From assembly GCF_007971525.1 (NCBI RefSeq), contig NZ_CP042437.1, positions 6,076,001 through 6,140,000 on the forward strand: DNA of 64,000 nt. Reading direction: 5' to 3'. This document shows positions 16,701 through 24,962 of this stretch, one piece after another; the first letter of the stretch is position 1; each line of letters starts with the position of its first letter. Origin of the DNA: Mucilaginibacter ginsenosidivorax (lineage in GTDB: Bacteria; Bacteroidota; Bacteroidia; Sphingobacteriales; Sphingobacteriaceae). A program made the translations under genes and the position numbers. Under the pieces are notes generated by a model that saw only the letters and a list, made by a program, of their open reading frames with translations, was not told where the DNA came from and ran no database searches.

Positions 16701-17148
16701 TTTGCTTGCCATTCAAAAACAGGTTATTGGCAACCATAAATTCAAGCCCTTTGCTATCGCGGGTATCGACATTCTCTTTAAGTATGTTTAGCTGGGCTGT
16801 TACAAGGGATGTTAATGAGTCCAGCCGCTTTAACTGAACCGGATTGTCTTTGGTGAGATTTTTTAACGAGCTCAGGTCCTCGCTGATGCGTGGTATTGCC
16901 TCATGATATGGTTCAAGAAACACCTTTTTGTCTGTAGCTCCAAAACCGCGCATGCCGGTTTCTGCATCTATCATATGTTGCAATAAACCGGTGGACGATT
17001 TGATAACATTTTGGGTATGCTCAACCCAGGTGTTATCTTCTTCTAACTGGCTGATGCTGTTATAGGATAGTATACCAACCAGTAAAACCAGGATGATTGA
17101 TGCAGCAAAGCCAGTTAACACTTGCTGACGAAAGGTAAGTTTCAACAT
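13705..17148 (-). CDS. Large hybrid sensor kinase: CHASE3-GAF-coiled coil-HisKA-HATPase-3xREC
   Basis: 1147 residues. First membrane helix at about 10-28, CHASE3-like periplasmic domain (HMIDAETGMRGFGATDK) to about 170, second helix at about 183-205, GAF at about 255-395, then a very Glu/Gln-rich coiled coil at about 400-480. HisKA has the phospho-His in FLANMSHELRTPLNS near 498, followed by HATPase (NAFKFTPENG, DSGIGIPAEK, GGTGLGLSI) and three receivers: near 765 (ILDIMLPGKDG), near 890 (ILDLNLPDISG) and near 1030 (LMDIMMPKMDG). It heads the operon kinase-cheR-cheB-kinase. The coiled coil resembles the methylated helices of chemoreceptors in length, a possible CheR/CheB target. Confidence 0.93.
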   Translation of the reverse strand: MLKLTFRQQVLTGFAASIILVLLVGILSYNSISQLEEDNTWVEHTQNVIKSSTGLLQHMIDAETGMRGFGATDKKVFLEPYHEAIPRISEDLSSLKNLTKDNPVQLKRLDSLTSLVTAQLNILKENVDTRDSKGLEFMVANNLFLNGKQNMDNIRGLVSRVIENENLLLNIRKQSSAKASKMAITVIACGSLIFLFIILFLFRYIQTAFDQQKKIEEEIKVANTELGIVLAENEAKNWLLTGTGALNEKMQGQQSEKELSHNILAEVCAYTKAAAGTFYLYDDRQHILELYASYAFHNPNLIKKRVQLTEGWVGQVAADEKAAVVKGKLNDSLELSSSVVKELLTQTFIIPFFFDKKLKGVMEVAFAGELAEKDRGYILAIANDIGIAVNTAQARTIMHDLFEETQQQAEELEAQQEEMRVTNEELVNKTEMLQASEEELRVQQEELRTINAELEEKASLLEEKNQAIEEARAAINIKVDELETTGKYKSEFLANMSHELRTPLNSILVLARILKDNKPANLSEDQIKYASVIFNAGNDLLTLINDILDLSKIESGKLDMQNEDIRISEIVDDMEMLFAEVASNKKIKYTTSIAGDVPSTIFTDKVRVEQVIKNLLSNAFKFTPENGSISINVKPGLKENTVNFAIKDSGIGIPAEKQRIIFEAFQQADGSTSRKYGGTGLGLSISRELALLLGGSITMTSEPGIGSEFILTIPLEAKIVPVVHDEVLPTAQTFKAESSFLKPAKAITREDNHEPLVVIVEDDKNFAGILQDYARDHGYKSIIVYEGTRAVETVKEAKPDAVILDIMLPGKDGWQILKELKADEDTIHIPVHLMSAGEAAANRVQKEGAISFLKKPINTETLDKLFADIMLQSGTRFKQILLVEDHKAQSQALKDMMQGQGITVDQAFDGESAFRMLHENEYQCVILDLNLPDISGLDLLDKIKEVDRFTSLPVIVNTAMELDKTSVNRLMQYANAMVVKTNKSADRLIDEVNLFLNKISESSAGGQTAQTSKPKLPAKGKDAIKGKKVLIVDDDMRNIFALSSALQSYDLIVEIANDGEEAIAKLEEIPNIDIVLMDIMMPKMDGYEATRYIRKQNKWAKLPVIALTAKAMKDDREKCIAAGANDYITKPVDMDRLISLMQLWLES

Positions 17149-17244
17149 TGATAGAAATAATTAAACAAATACAAATATGTTCAAAAAAAAGCTGTTTACG
17201 TAAAGTGAACAGCTAATAAACATATCAGGAATATTTTGATTAAT

Positions 17245-17670
17245 TTAAACTGTTTCGGCGGGTTTGACAAAGCCTTTGGGCTTGCCGTTGATAGCACCCG
17301 CAAGCGCCAGAAACGGGCCTGCAAATAATACGAACCAACCCCACTTAAATTTAATTTGCCTGGTTAAAAGTGAATCGAACTTGCGGAAAGGGATAAAACT
17401 AAAAGTTGTTTCTACCTTTATAATGGCGGCAATAAACAGCACGGCTACCAAAATAACCGACGCCCATGCACAGGCCCGCGTAATTTTATACTGGTTTAAA
17501 AATGACGAAATAACACCAATAACAGCCACCAGTACAAGTGCTATACCGTACGGTTGGTTAAGCTGATAAACGTTCCAGTTAAACAAATGGAACGGGCGTA
17601 ACAACGGGCAGTATGTACCGGCAAAAAGCAATACAAAGCCCAGGAATGATAAAATTGAACTAAGGCGCAT
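17245..17670 (-). CDS. Small membrane protein, unknown function
   Basis: 141 residues with about four hydrophobic segments: SILSFLGFVLLFAGTY, YGIALVLVAVIGVISSF, ACAWASVILVAVLFIAAII and WGWFVLFAGPFLALAGAI. I do not recognise a named family, though short four-helix proteins starting with a repeated FLGFVLLFAG-like helix are common in Bacteroidetes. A repeat array of the GTGGTGAATAG type separates it from gldC upstream on the same strand. Confidence 0.7.
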   Translation of the reverse strand: MRLSSILSFLGFVLLFAGTYCPLLRPFHLFNWNVYQLNQPYGIALVLVAVIGVISSFLNQYKITRACAWASVILVAVLFIAAIIKVETTFSFIPFRKFDSLLTRQIKFKWGWFVLFAGPFLALAGAINGKPKGFVKPAETV

Positions 17671-17682
17671 ATAGGTTGTTTT

Positions 17683-17801
17683 GTGAGTGGTGAATAGGGA
17701 GTGGTTAGTGGTGAATAGTCAGCGGTGAGTGGTGGATAGTGATTGGTGAAATTTTGGCTTGAAAATGCAAAACTCACCACTGACTACTCACCACTTACCA
17801 A
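17683..17801. repeat. Inverted array of the word GAGTGGTGAATAG
   Basis: The left part (17683-17745) reads as tandem variants of GTGAGTGGTGAATAG; the right part (about 17772-17801) reads CTCACCACTGACTACTCACC, the reverse complement of the word. It lies between gldC and the following gene on the same strand. The layout matches the other word arrays in this window although the word differs. Confidence 0.75.
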
Positions 17802-17802
17802 C

Positions 17803-18132
17803 TTATTGTTTAATTTCCATTTTATCGGCAAAGTGGGCGCAGTAATCGCGCAGGTCTTCAACAATGTTTTTTTCGCCGGTGGCGCGTAAAAAGCTGTCGC
17901 CCATGGTTTGCAGGGTTTCGTAAAAAAAGCGTTTCATCTCATCAACGGGCATATCTTTGGTCCACAGGTCAATGCGCAGGGTGTTTTTATAGCTTTGGTC
18001 CCACAGGGCCAGCATGAACGATTTTACGGGCAATGCCTCTTTTGATTGCGAATCGGTTGATTCCCACATGATATTTTCGGGCACGTTATTATCGTCCAGC
18101 GTAACGGTGAGCTTTATTTCGGCAGTTTTCAT
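17803..18132 (-). CDS. gldC: Gliding motility protein GldC
   Basis: 109 residues. The sequence EIKLTVTLDDNNVPENIMWE, the run LALWDQSYKNTLRIDLWTKD and VDEMKRFFYETLQTMGDSFL followed by DLRDYCAHFADK match GldC, a small cytoplasmic protein of Bacteroidetes first found in gliding Flavobacterium. It is kept in many non-gliding members, so its presence does not prove gliding. It is on the minus strand, separated from the next gene by a word array. No other gld or spr genes are in the window. Confidence 0.88.
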   Translation of the reverse strand: MKTAEIKLTVTLDDNNVPENIMWESTDSQSKEALPVKSFMLALWDQSYKNTLRIDLWTKDMPVDEMKRFFYETLQTMGDSFLRATGEKNIVEDLRDYCAHFADKMEIKQ

Positions 18133-18256
18133 TTTCTGTTTTATTAAAGTCGCAAAAGTAGGTTATTTTACCGCGACCGGACTATAATGAGTTTGTAATT
18201 TTTGATTGAACATTATGCTTATCCACAATGTAAATTATTGAAATAAGAGAGAACGC

Positions 18257-18523
18257 TTATTTAACCAGAAAAAAGATTACAGCTATCAAAGCTATTACGC
18301 ACGACTCAATAATCCATAGTTTTTTAAGTTCGGCAAAAAAATTGCGGAACATGAGATCCATAAAAAACACAACCGCTGCAAATAACAGGAATATCCAACC
18401 AATGGTACCGCTCCAGTTCTCTAAAGGGCGACCGGCAATGGCAGCTCCATTTATCCAGATATAAACAGCCACCACCAAAAAAAATGTCGTAGCAAAATTT
18501 AACGGGGTAATGCGCAATTTCAT
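18257..18523 (-). CDS. Small membrane protein, unknown function
   Basis: 88 residues with three hydrophobic segments (FATTFFLVVAVYIWING, IGWIFLLFAAVVFFMD, IIESCVIALIAVIFFLVK). No named family recognised. It lies 35 bases downstream of the DEAD-box helicase gene on the same strand, so it may be read from the same transcript. Confidence 0.6.
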   Translation of the reverse strand: MKLRITPLNFATTFFLVVAVYIWINGAAIAGRPLENWSGTIGWIFLLFAAVVFFMDLMFRNFFAELKKLWIIESCVIALIAVIFFLVK

Positions 18524-18558
18524 GTGATTGACTATATGTTTGAAGTTTTTAAAATCGG

Positions 18559-19914
18559 TTAACGTTTTTTTCGGGAGGATGATGACCTGGTCTTCCCGCC
18601 GGCTGCTTTATAGGCTTTGCCATATTTTACTTTGTTCTTGGCCTCGTCAAACTTTTTGTGCTGATTGAGGGTTTTCTTTTCGTGAAAAGCGCCTTTAAAA
18701 TCCGGGTCGTCTTTGCGCTTTTGCATATCAATTTCCTTGGCAATTTCCTGGCGCTCATCGTAGCCTGTCTCCTCAATAAAAACATCATCCGGAATAGCAG
18801 AAACAGGGATACTTTGCTTAATGAGTTTTTCTATCTTTTTAAGATAGTACTCCTCGGCCGGACCACAAAATGTAATGGCCTCGCCCGATTGCAGGGCCCT
18901 GCCCGTGCGGCCTATCCGGTGTACATAATCTTCTATTACAACAGGTACGTCAAAATTAATAACATGGCTTACATCGCTTACATCAATACCGCGCGATGCC
19001 ACATCTGTTGCTACCAGTATTTTAACCTCGTCGTTTTTAAACGAGTTTATGGAGTTGATGCGGGTATTTTGCCCTTTATTGGCATGTAGTACTTTAACAC
19101 CTCCTTCGCCAAATTTGCGCAGCAGGAATTTGTAAACATCATCGGCAACAACACGGGTTTTGCAAAATATCATCAGCTTGGTAATCTCTCCCTCGGCCTC
19201 CAATAATTTCTTTAACAGGTGAATTTTGGTTTTAACATTGGGTACGTAATATAGCTGTTGGTTAACCGTTTGCGCGGGCGTAGCCTGCGGGGTAACCTCT
19301 ATAATGGTTGGATACTCCAGGAAGTTATTGGATAGCTCATGAATTTTATCACTCATGGTGGCCGAAAAAAGCAGATTTTGCCTTTTTACCGGTACAACCT
19401 CAAGTAAGCGGTTAATCTGGGGCATAAAGCCCATGTCCATCATTTTATCGGCCTCGTCAAGAACGAGTACCTGCAGGGTTTTGGTAATTATATGGCCTGC
19501 CAGGTATAAATCCATAAAGCGGCCAGGAGTGCCTACAATGATGTCTACACCTTTATTAAGGTTTTCTATCTGTGTTTTTGGGCCAAGCCCACCGTATAGT
19601 ACTACAACCCTAAGGTCGGTATTGGCGGCAAAGGTTTTAACGTTTTCTTCAATCTGCATGGCCAATTCGCGCGTTGGCGAAATAATGAGCGCGCGGGGGG
19701 CTTCGCCCTGGGCATATTTAAGCTTCATGATTATGGGCAAAACATAAGCAGCCGTTTTACCGGTACCGGTTTGCGCTATGCCCATTACATCCTGTCCGTT
19801 CATGATAGGAGGGATGGCTTTTTGCTGTATAGGCGTAGCTTCGGTATAACCGGCATCGGTAATGGCATTTAAAATTTGCCGGTTAAAATTAAATTCTTCA
19901 AAAGATACACCCAT
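18559..19914 (-). CDS. DEAD-box RNA helicase, RhlE-type
   Basis: 451 residues with all DEAD-box motifs: Q motif (YTEATPIQQKAIP), I (AQTGTGKT), Ia (PTRELAMQ), Ib (TPGRF), II (DEAD), III (SAT), V (TDVASRGID) and VI (HRIGRTGR). The first Phe (FEEFNF) and the basic tail ending KTRSSSSRKKR resemble RhlE-like helicases that act on structured RNA in ribosome assembly or decay. It is cytoplasmic and ends in a Lys/Arg/Ser tail likely to bind RNA. The Bacteroidetes RhlE/DbpA split cannot be settled here. Confidence 0.92.
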   Translation of the reverse strand: MGVSFEEFNFNRQILNAITDAGYTEATPIQQKAIPPIMNGQDVMGIAQTGTGKTAAYVLPIIMKLKYAQGEAPRALIISPTRELAMQIEENVKTFAANTDLRVVVLYGGLGPKTQIENLNKGVDIIVGTPGRFMDLYLAGHIITKTLQVLVLDEADKMMDMGFMPQINRLLEVVPVKRQNLLFSATMSDKIHELSNNFLEYPTIIEVTPQATPAQTVNQQLYYVPNVKTKIHLLKKLLEAEGEITKLMIFCKTRVVADDVYKFLLRKFGEGGVKVLHANKGQNTRINSINSFKNDEVKILVATDVASRGIDVSDVSHVINFDVPVVIEDYVHRIGRTGRALQSGEAITFCGPAEEYYLKKIEKLIKQSIPVSAIPDDVFIEETGYDERQEIAKEIDMQKRKDDPDFKGAFHEKKTLNQHKKFDEAKNKVKYGKAYKAAGGKTRSSSSRKKR

Positions 19915-20110
19915 GCCGCAAAGATAGGCTTTTTGTTGATTAGGGCTATTGTTTGTTATATTGCGCTAACCTTTAGTATCACTTTTACGTTTAAAGCCGT
20001 AATAAAGGATGCATGAGATGTTAACCATATGCAGTACTTTACCTTATCTGTTTTATTGCCTGGTGGTTATATCCCGTTGCTTTCGCTTTTACACCTATTA
20101 AAATTCAGCA

Positions 20111-20752
20111 ATGAAAAAACACTTATTTACACTTTTATTTATTGTGGCGGCATCTTTTGCTGCAAAAGCTCAAATTGGTACCGGCCGGTATTATACTGGC
20201 GGTAGCCTTAACTACAATTATGATGGGTATGGCTACACCAACACCTATTCGTACGCGGCGGGTACTACGGTTTATACCAATCATGGTATATCTAACCTGC
20301 AAATTAACCCCGATTTTGGGATGTTCCTGTCAAAAAACTGGACTATTGGTATCCAGCCTGGTTACTCGCGCACGGGCGGAACCGAAACATCAGTTTATAC
20401 CGCATTGGCCGGCAGCGGCACCACCAGCTACTCTTACGACCATAAATACCACACCGAAGCGTTGTCGTTAAGCATCCACTTCAGGTACTATTGTATGCTG
20501 AATGACAGGATTGGCATATTCCCACAGTTTGGCGTTACCGAGGCCAACAATGTCAACAACTTTAATTCGGGCTCGATAAGCGTTGGCGGTAACCCCAACA
20601 TCGTGTTTTTTGCTACTAAAAAACTGGCCGTAAATCTTGGCTTTGGCAACATATTGTATACCCATGATTATCAAACCAAAGCCAATTCCTTTAATATTGG
20701 CCTGAATACAAATATTGGTTTCGGTGTAAATTATTACTGGGGAAAGCAGTAG
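20111..20752 (+). CDS. Outer-membrane beta-barrel protein
   Basis: 213 residues with a signal peptide (MKKHLFTLLFIVAASFAAKAQ) and repeated beta strands rich in Tyr, Asn and Gly (RYYTGGSLNYNYDGYGYTNTYS, WTIGIQPGYSR, LSLSIHFRYYCML), ending FNIGLNTNIGFGVNYYWGKQ. This is the short OmpX/OMP_b-brl-like pattern common in Bacteroidetes. Function not assigned. A strong palindrome follows the gene at 20772-20815. Confidence 0.8.
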   Translation: MKKHLFTLLFIVAASFAAKAQIGTGRYYTGGSLNYNYDGYGYTNTYSYAAGTTVYTNHGISNLQINPDFGMFLSKNWTIGIQPGYSRTGGTETSVYTALAGSGTTSYSYDHKYHTEALSLSIHFRYYCMLNDRIGIFPQFGVTEANNVNNFNSGSISVGGNPNIVFFATKKLAVNLGFGNILYTHDYQTKANSFNIGLNTNIGFGVNYYWGKQ

Positions 20753-20771
20753 TTTGAGTAGTGAGTAATGA

Positions 20772-20815
20772 ATCGTGTCTGCCCCGGGCGAAGTTAAAGG
20801 CGGGGCAGACATGAT
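20772..20815. repeat. Palindrome after the beta-barrel gene
   Basis: GTCTGCCCC (20777-20785) pairs with GGGGCAGAC (20802-20810), and the outer ATCGT/ATGAT bases extend it with one mismatch. The stem is very stable but lacks a T tract, so it is not a typical intrinsic terminator. Confidence 0.6.
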
Positions 20816-20985
20816 CATGCAAAGGGCAGTAGATGAAGAGATTTAACCCTTCCTATCGAATCCCGCCCCCCGACGGCCATTGTAAAAATCTTATATCAAC
20901 AAATAAATACTTTGGCAATTCATCCTGTGTTCATAAAAAATGCTTTTTTTAGTGGCTTGAATAATTATTTCAGTATTTTTAGTTA

Positions 20986-22176
20986 ATGCGGCTAATCCGG
21001 ATAGTTTTTATAGTCTTTGTTTTATTATGCCCCTTGTTTGTTTTGGCGCAATCTGCTACTATCACCGGTAAGGTAGTACATGGCGAAAGTAAATCGCCGT
21101 TGGCCAATGCCAGCGTGTTTTTAAATAATGCTACTTACGGTACCTCAACCGCCGAGGATGGCACATTTACGCTATCGGGTGTTAAACCCGGCCAGTATGA
21201 ATTAATTGTTACCGTGGTTGGGTATGAAGACTACGCCCAAACCGTGCAGGTTGGTAACGTACCTTTAAAGCTCGATATATCGCTCACGCAAAAAGTACTC
21301 ATGCTGCGCGAAGTGGTGATAAGCAGCAATGCCGACTGGAAAAAAAACTATGAGCAGTTCAGAAGGGAGTTTATTGGTACTACCGAAAATTCCAAATTAT
21401 GCAAAGTGCTTAACCCGCGCGTTCTTAACCTTAATTACCATCGCAGCAAACAGCGGCTGGAAGCCGATGCCGACGAGTTTTTAGTGGTAGAGAACAGAGC
21501 TTTAGGCTATCGGACAAAATATTTATTGAAAAACTACGTGAGCGATGGTATTGAGCATACCATACAATACTCGGGCAGGGCCTTGTTTGAAAACCTGCCG
21601 GGATCTGCCGAGCAAAAAAAAGTGTGGAAACACAAACGCGAGGAAGCTTACTACGGCTCGCCCCAGCATTTTTTCAGGTCATTATATAAAGATAAGCTTA
21701 AAGAAGAGGGTTTTGAAGCCCACGACTTTACCCGGGCATTAAATCGTGAAAGACCACCGGAAGAACTGATCCAACAAAAAATAAAAAGATATAAAGAAAC
21801 CAACCGCGATTCGGTTATGCACTGGTACAAACTAAGTAACCTTACCAAATGGAGCGATGAAAACGTAGTGAAGATTCCATACCAGTCGATGGAGATTTTG
21901 CGCAGCACACCCGAGGCCGGAATTTATGCTATTGCCTTTCCGCACTTTTTGTATGTGGTATATACCAAAAAGCATGAGCTTACCGAATTTAAGGATGTAT
22001 ACCGCCCGCTGGATATGGAAAACTTTGAAACCAGTATAATCACCCTTTACGGTAGTTATGCCTTGTTTGATAACAACGGCACCGTAATATCAAACCCGGC
22101 CCCGCTTTACGAAGGCACCTGGTCAAAAGCCAAACTATGCGATTTGCTGCCGGTTGATTACGAGCCGGGGGACTAA
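20986..22176 (+). CDS. Exported protein with carboxypeptidase-like regulatory domain
   Basis: 396 residues. A signal peptide (IVFIVFVLLCPLFVLAQS) is followed by a CarboxypepD_reg-like domain at about 22-105 (ITGKVVHGESKSPLANASVFL, GTFTLSGVKPGQYELIVTVVGYEDY). The remaining 290 residues are a long alpha/beta region with many Lys and Glu (YEQFRREFIGTTENSKLCKVLNPRV) found in other Bacteroidetes proteins of unknown function. The domain is also found at the start of TonB-dependent receptors, but there is no plug or barrel here. The gene converges on the ModF-like ATPase across a word array. Confidence 0.8.
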   Translation: MRLIRIVFIVFVLLCPLFVLAQSATITGKVVHGESKSPLANASVFLNNATYGTSTAEDGTFTLSGVKPGQYELIVTVVGYEDYAQTVQVGNVPLKLDISLTQKVLMLREVVISSNADWKKNYEQFRREFIGTTENSKLCKVLNPRVLNLNYHRSKQRLEADADEFLVVENRALGYRTKYLLKNYVSDGIEHTIQYSGRALFENLPGSAEQKKVWKHKREEAYYGSPQHFFRSLYKDKLKEEGFEAHDFTRALNRERPPEELIQQKIKRYKETNRDSVMHWYKLSNLTKWSDENVVKIPYQSMEILRSTPEAGIYAIAFPHFLYVVYTKKHELTEFKDVYRPLDMENFETSIITLYGSYALFDNNGTVISNPAPLYEGTWSKAKLCDLLPVDYEPGD

Positions 22177-22177
22177 C

Positions 22178-22417
22178 TATAGTTCATTGGTTCACTGGTT
22201 CATTAGTTCATTGGTCTTTTCTTTTCGTTCATTGGTTCACTGGTTCATTAGTTCATTGGTCCTGTCTGATGGCGTGCAGGTGATTTCAGGAAGCCAGGCT
22301 TAAAACGTTCCGTCCGCTATGCCCGCGTTCCAATGAACCAATGAACCAATGAACCAATGAACCAATGAACCAATGAACCAATGAACCAATGAACCAATGA
22401 ACCAATGAACCCAATAA
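22178..22417. repeat. Inverted array of TTCATTGG / CCAATGAA
   Basis: The left block (22180-22260) has two runs of 8-bp units TTCATTGG, TTCACTGG and TTCATTAG. The right block (about 22327-22412) is an almost perfect tandem of CCAATGAA, about ten units. The blocks are mutually inverted and flank about 70 bases with a GC-rich core. The array separates two convergent stop codons (22176 and 22419). RNA from either side would fold into a long hairpin. Confidence 0.9.
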
Positions 22418-22418
22418 G

Positions 22419-23921
22419 CTAATAAACCACCTTCCCTTTATCCAACGTTAAAACCTTATCAACACTGTTTGGTATTTCATGCTGATAGTGGGTTACGTAT
22501 ATCATGGTCACATTGCTTAGTTTGCAAATGGTATCTACAATGTTTTTAAAATGGAGCTGTTGGTGGTCGTCCATGCCCTGGCAGGGTTCATCAAAAATAA
22601 GTAGCGAAGGGTTTTTTACCAATGCACGGGCAAGTAAACATAAGCGTTGCGCGCTTGCAGGTACGTTTTTTAAAAGCATTCGGGCATATTGCTCTATTTC
22701 AAGGGTTTTCATCCATTGTAAGGCTATGCCAGCCATTTGTTTATTGCTTGGCCTAAACAGTCCAAGGGTGTCGTAGTATCCCGATTCAACTACCTGCAGG
22801 CAGCTGTTATCAGTAGGGAAATATTGGTGCAGCTCCGGCGATACAAAACCTATTTTCTTTTTTATATCCCAGATACTCTCACCGGTACCGCGTTTTTTAT
22901 CAAATAAAACAATGTGGTTGGCGTAAGCCTGCGGATTATCGCCATTTATTAAGCTGAGTAGTGTTGATTTGCCTGCGCCGTTAGGACCAAGCAGCGCCCA
23001 ACGCTCGCCTGTTTTAATTTCCCAATTTACGTCATCCAGTACTACCTTATCGGCGTATTGGATGTGCACCTTTTCCATTTTAACAATATGGTTATAGCTT
23101 ATGCGCGGTTTATCAGGGTTTAAAAGTATGTTAAGTGCCGCTATATCAACGCTGTCGGCAGCATCGGTTATAAACTCTTCCAGCTTAAAATTGGTACTGG
23201 TAGTTTCATGAGCAATTGCGCCATTTTGTAACACGGCTATATGGGTAATTCCTTCCGGGATTTCGTGCGCGGGTGTGGCAATAATTAAATTGATGCCCGA
23301 TGCGGTAATTTGGCTGATAATACTGTTAAACGCCTGTCTTGTTTTTACATCAAGTCCGGTTAATGGATTATCTAACAATAATAAAACGGGATTTTTAAGT
23401 AGGGCAGCTGCCAACATCAGGCGCTTTGTCTCGCCGTTTGATAACTTTATTATTTCCTTGTCGTATAGATAACCAAGGTTCAACAAAGGTATTACCTTAT
23501 CTAAGGTCCAGTATCCGCCGGCAGTCTCATTGATAATGTTGTTTAAGTAATTGTTAACGGTTAGGGCATCCTCCGAGTCGGACGAGTTATAACGTTGCTG
23601 ATAATAAAAATCGGAGGTGTTTGATAAGTTTCGGAAATGATGCCTGGGTTCAACAATGGCAACCATCTTTGTTTTAATGCTGATGCCATTTGTAACCAGG
23701 CTTTCGCCACGCTGCGCGCTTTCAGTATGATAAGCGATGGAACCGCCCGTAATATTAAAGCGGCCGGCAATGGTTTGTAATAAGGCGCTTTTACCTGAAC
23801 CGCTTGGGCCAACCAGTGCCCAGTTCTCGCCTTTGTTTATTGTAAATGTAAGATCCTTGAACAGTGTATTGTTCAAAAATCTTACAGTTGCATTGTTTAT
23901 CGAAAAAATAGTTTTAGTCAT
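22419..23921 (-). CDS. Double ABC ATPase, ModF-like, with one degenerate site
   Basis: 500 residues with two ABC domains. First: Walker A GPSGSGKS, signature LSNGETKRL, Walker B LLLLDNPLTGLD, where Asn replaces the catalytic Glu. Second: Walker A GPNGAGKS, signature degenerate (PASAQRLCLLARA in place of LSGGQ), Walker B LLIFDEPCQGMD intact. There is no membrane domain. ModF (PhrA-like) proteins are thought to be soluble ATPases tied to molybdate or other ion stress; no molybdate genes are near. Because the degenerate Walker B and signature would lie in the same composite site of a head-to-tail pair, one site is probably structural and the other catalytic. Confidence 0.82.
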   Translation of the reverse strand: MTKTIFSINNATVRFLNNTLFKDLTFTINKGENWALVGPSGSGKSALLQTIAGRFNITGGSIAYHTESAQRGESLVTNGISIKTKMVAIVEPRHHFRNLSNTSDFYYQQRYNSSDSEDALTVNNYLNNIINETAGGYWTLDKVIPLLNLGYLYDKEIIKLSNGETKRLMLAAALLKNPVLLLLDNPLTGLDVKTRQAFNSIISQITASGINLIIATPAHEIPEGITHIAVLQNGAIAHETTSTNFKLEEFITDAADSVDIAALNILLNPDKPRISYNHIVKMEKVHIQYADKVVLDDVNWEIKTGERWALLGPNGAGKSTLLSLINGDNPQAYANHIVLFDKKRGTGESIWDIKKKIGFVSPELHQYFPTDNSCLQVVESGYYDTLGLFRPSNKQMAGIALQWMKTLEIEQYARMLLKNVPASAQRLCLLARALVKNPSLLIFDEPCQGMDDHQQLHFKNIVDTICKLSNVTMIYVTHYQHEIPNSVDKVLTLDKGKVVY

Positions 23922-24013
23922 GGTAGCTTAATAGCGGGCAAAATTAACCAACTGCCCTGAAAAGCATCTGGGTATGATGCTATTTATTTTACCATGAATA
24001 ATTGGGAGCGCGT

Positions 24014-24235
24014 TTAAGCAGTTTTCTTAAGGTGTTGATTTGGCGTAATGTTGGCATCGCTCTTGTTTAACCTGTTCCATCCCTCGATATTAACAAGTTC
24101 GCCTTTAACAAAATTATTGCATTTTTTATTTGGACAGGCAACAATCCAATGTTTTTTTGATTGTTCAACTTGAGGTCGTGTGCCGCATTTAATGCAATTT
24201 TCGCATTTAATGTTTGGTTGTATTTGAAAAGTCAT
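24014..24235 (-). CDS. Small zinc-ribbon-like protein
   Basis: 73 residues with cysteine pairs at the start (IKCENCIKCGTRP) and further on (VACPNKKCNNF), a layout that could bind a Zn ion in a ribbon. The rest is polar and basic. It resembles short zinc-ribbon proteins that handle nucleic acids, but I do not recognise a named family. The gene stands alone. The 470 bases upstream contain a hairpin and no other gene. Confidence 0.55.
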   Translation of the reverse strand: MTFQIQPNIKCENCIKCGTRPQVEQSKKHWIVACPNKKCNNFVKGELVNIEGWNRLNKSDANITPNQHLKKTA

Positions 24236-24707
24236 AGCAAAATGTAGTTATAAATAGATAAATCAAAATTATGAAAATGTTTTAGCATTGGCTAAAATTT
24301 AACAAAAAACTGCACTATACGTATGCAGTTTACGTACGTTAATACCTGATGTTGTTGTAGCTGAAATGTTATTGGCACTTTCTTCTCGGGATGATGAGTA
24401 CAATAAGTGTTCCGTTTTTTAAGTTGTTTGTTGATTAATACTTATTTGATATGTTGTTTGGCGAAATAAACAGTAGCTTATAGATAAAGCATTCAATTTA
24501 AGCTGATTTGAATTGTTTTATCAGTTAATATGTACCAGGATATAACGAGACAGGCGTATGGTTTACTATACATTGTATTAAAGTTTTACGCAGTTTTGAT
24601 ACACAGGCTAATAAAACACTGTATACAAAAAGAGGCTTGATTTTTGCATTTGCTAAAGCAGGATGGCAAAAGGCTGTCATAAAACTCCATCAACTTAAAA
24701 TATTGTT
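24236..24707. other. Gene-poor spacer with one hairpin
   Basis: A/T-rich spacer between two divergent small genes. The only structure seen is the inverted repeat AAACTGCA / TGCAGTTT at 24307-24314 and 24324-24331, with further TACGTA words beside it. I see no convincing promoter box, though it must hold the promoters of the flanking genes. Confidence 0.5.
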
Positions 24708-24869
24708 ATGAAAAAAGTTCATTTATTGATGATCGCACTGATCATGCTTACGCTAAACAGCTGCTCGGTTATTACCGGGATATTTAAGGCCGGTGCCGTT
24801 GTTGGCGTTATTGCGGTTATCGTAGTTATTTTGGTTATTGTGTGGTTGATCTCATTATTCAGGAAGTAA
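24708..24869 (+). CDS. Small lipoprotein with one membrane segment (53 aa)
   Basis: 53 residues, too short to be picked by length alone. ATG at 24708, stop TAA at 24867. A lipoprotein signal (MIALIMLTLNSC, Cys19) is followed by SVITGIFKAG and a Val/Ile-rich membrane helix ending in WLISLFRK. The order signal, lipobox, GIFKAG, membrane helix recurs in short Bacteroidetes proteins that I recall but cannot name. It lies 93 bases upstream of a DUF2383 gene on the same strand. Both may belong to a stress or envelope response. Confidence 0.65.
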   Translation: MKKVHLLMIALIMLTLNSCSVITGIFKAGAVVGVIAVIVVILVIVWLISLFRK

Positions 24870-24962
24870 TAACTTGTTATTTCTTATAGGGATAATTATT
24901 AATTATTTAATTAAACAATTTAATTTTTGATAGGTTATAGTTGTATAAAAACATAATTTATC

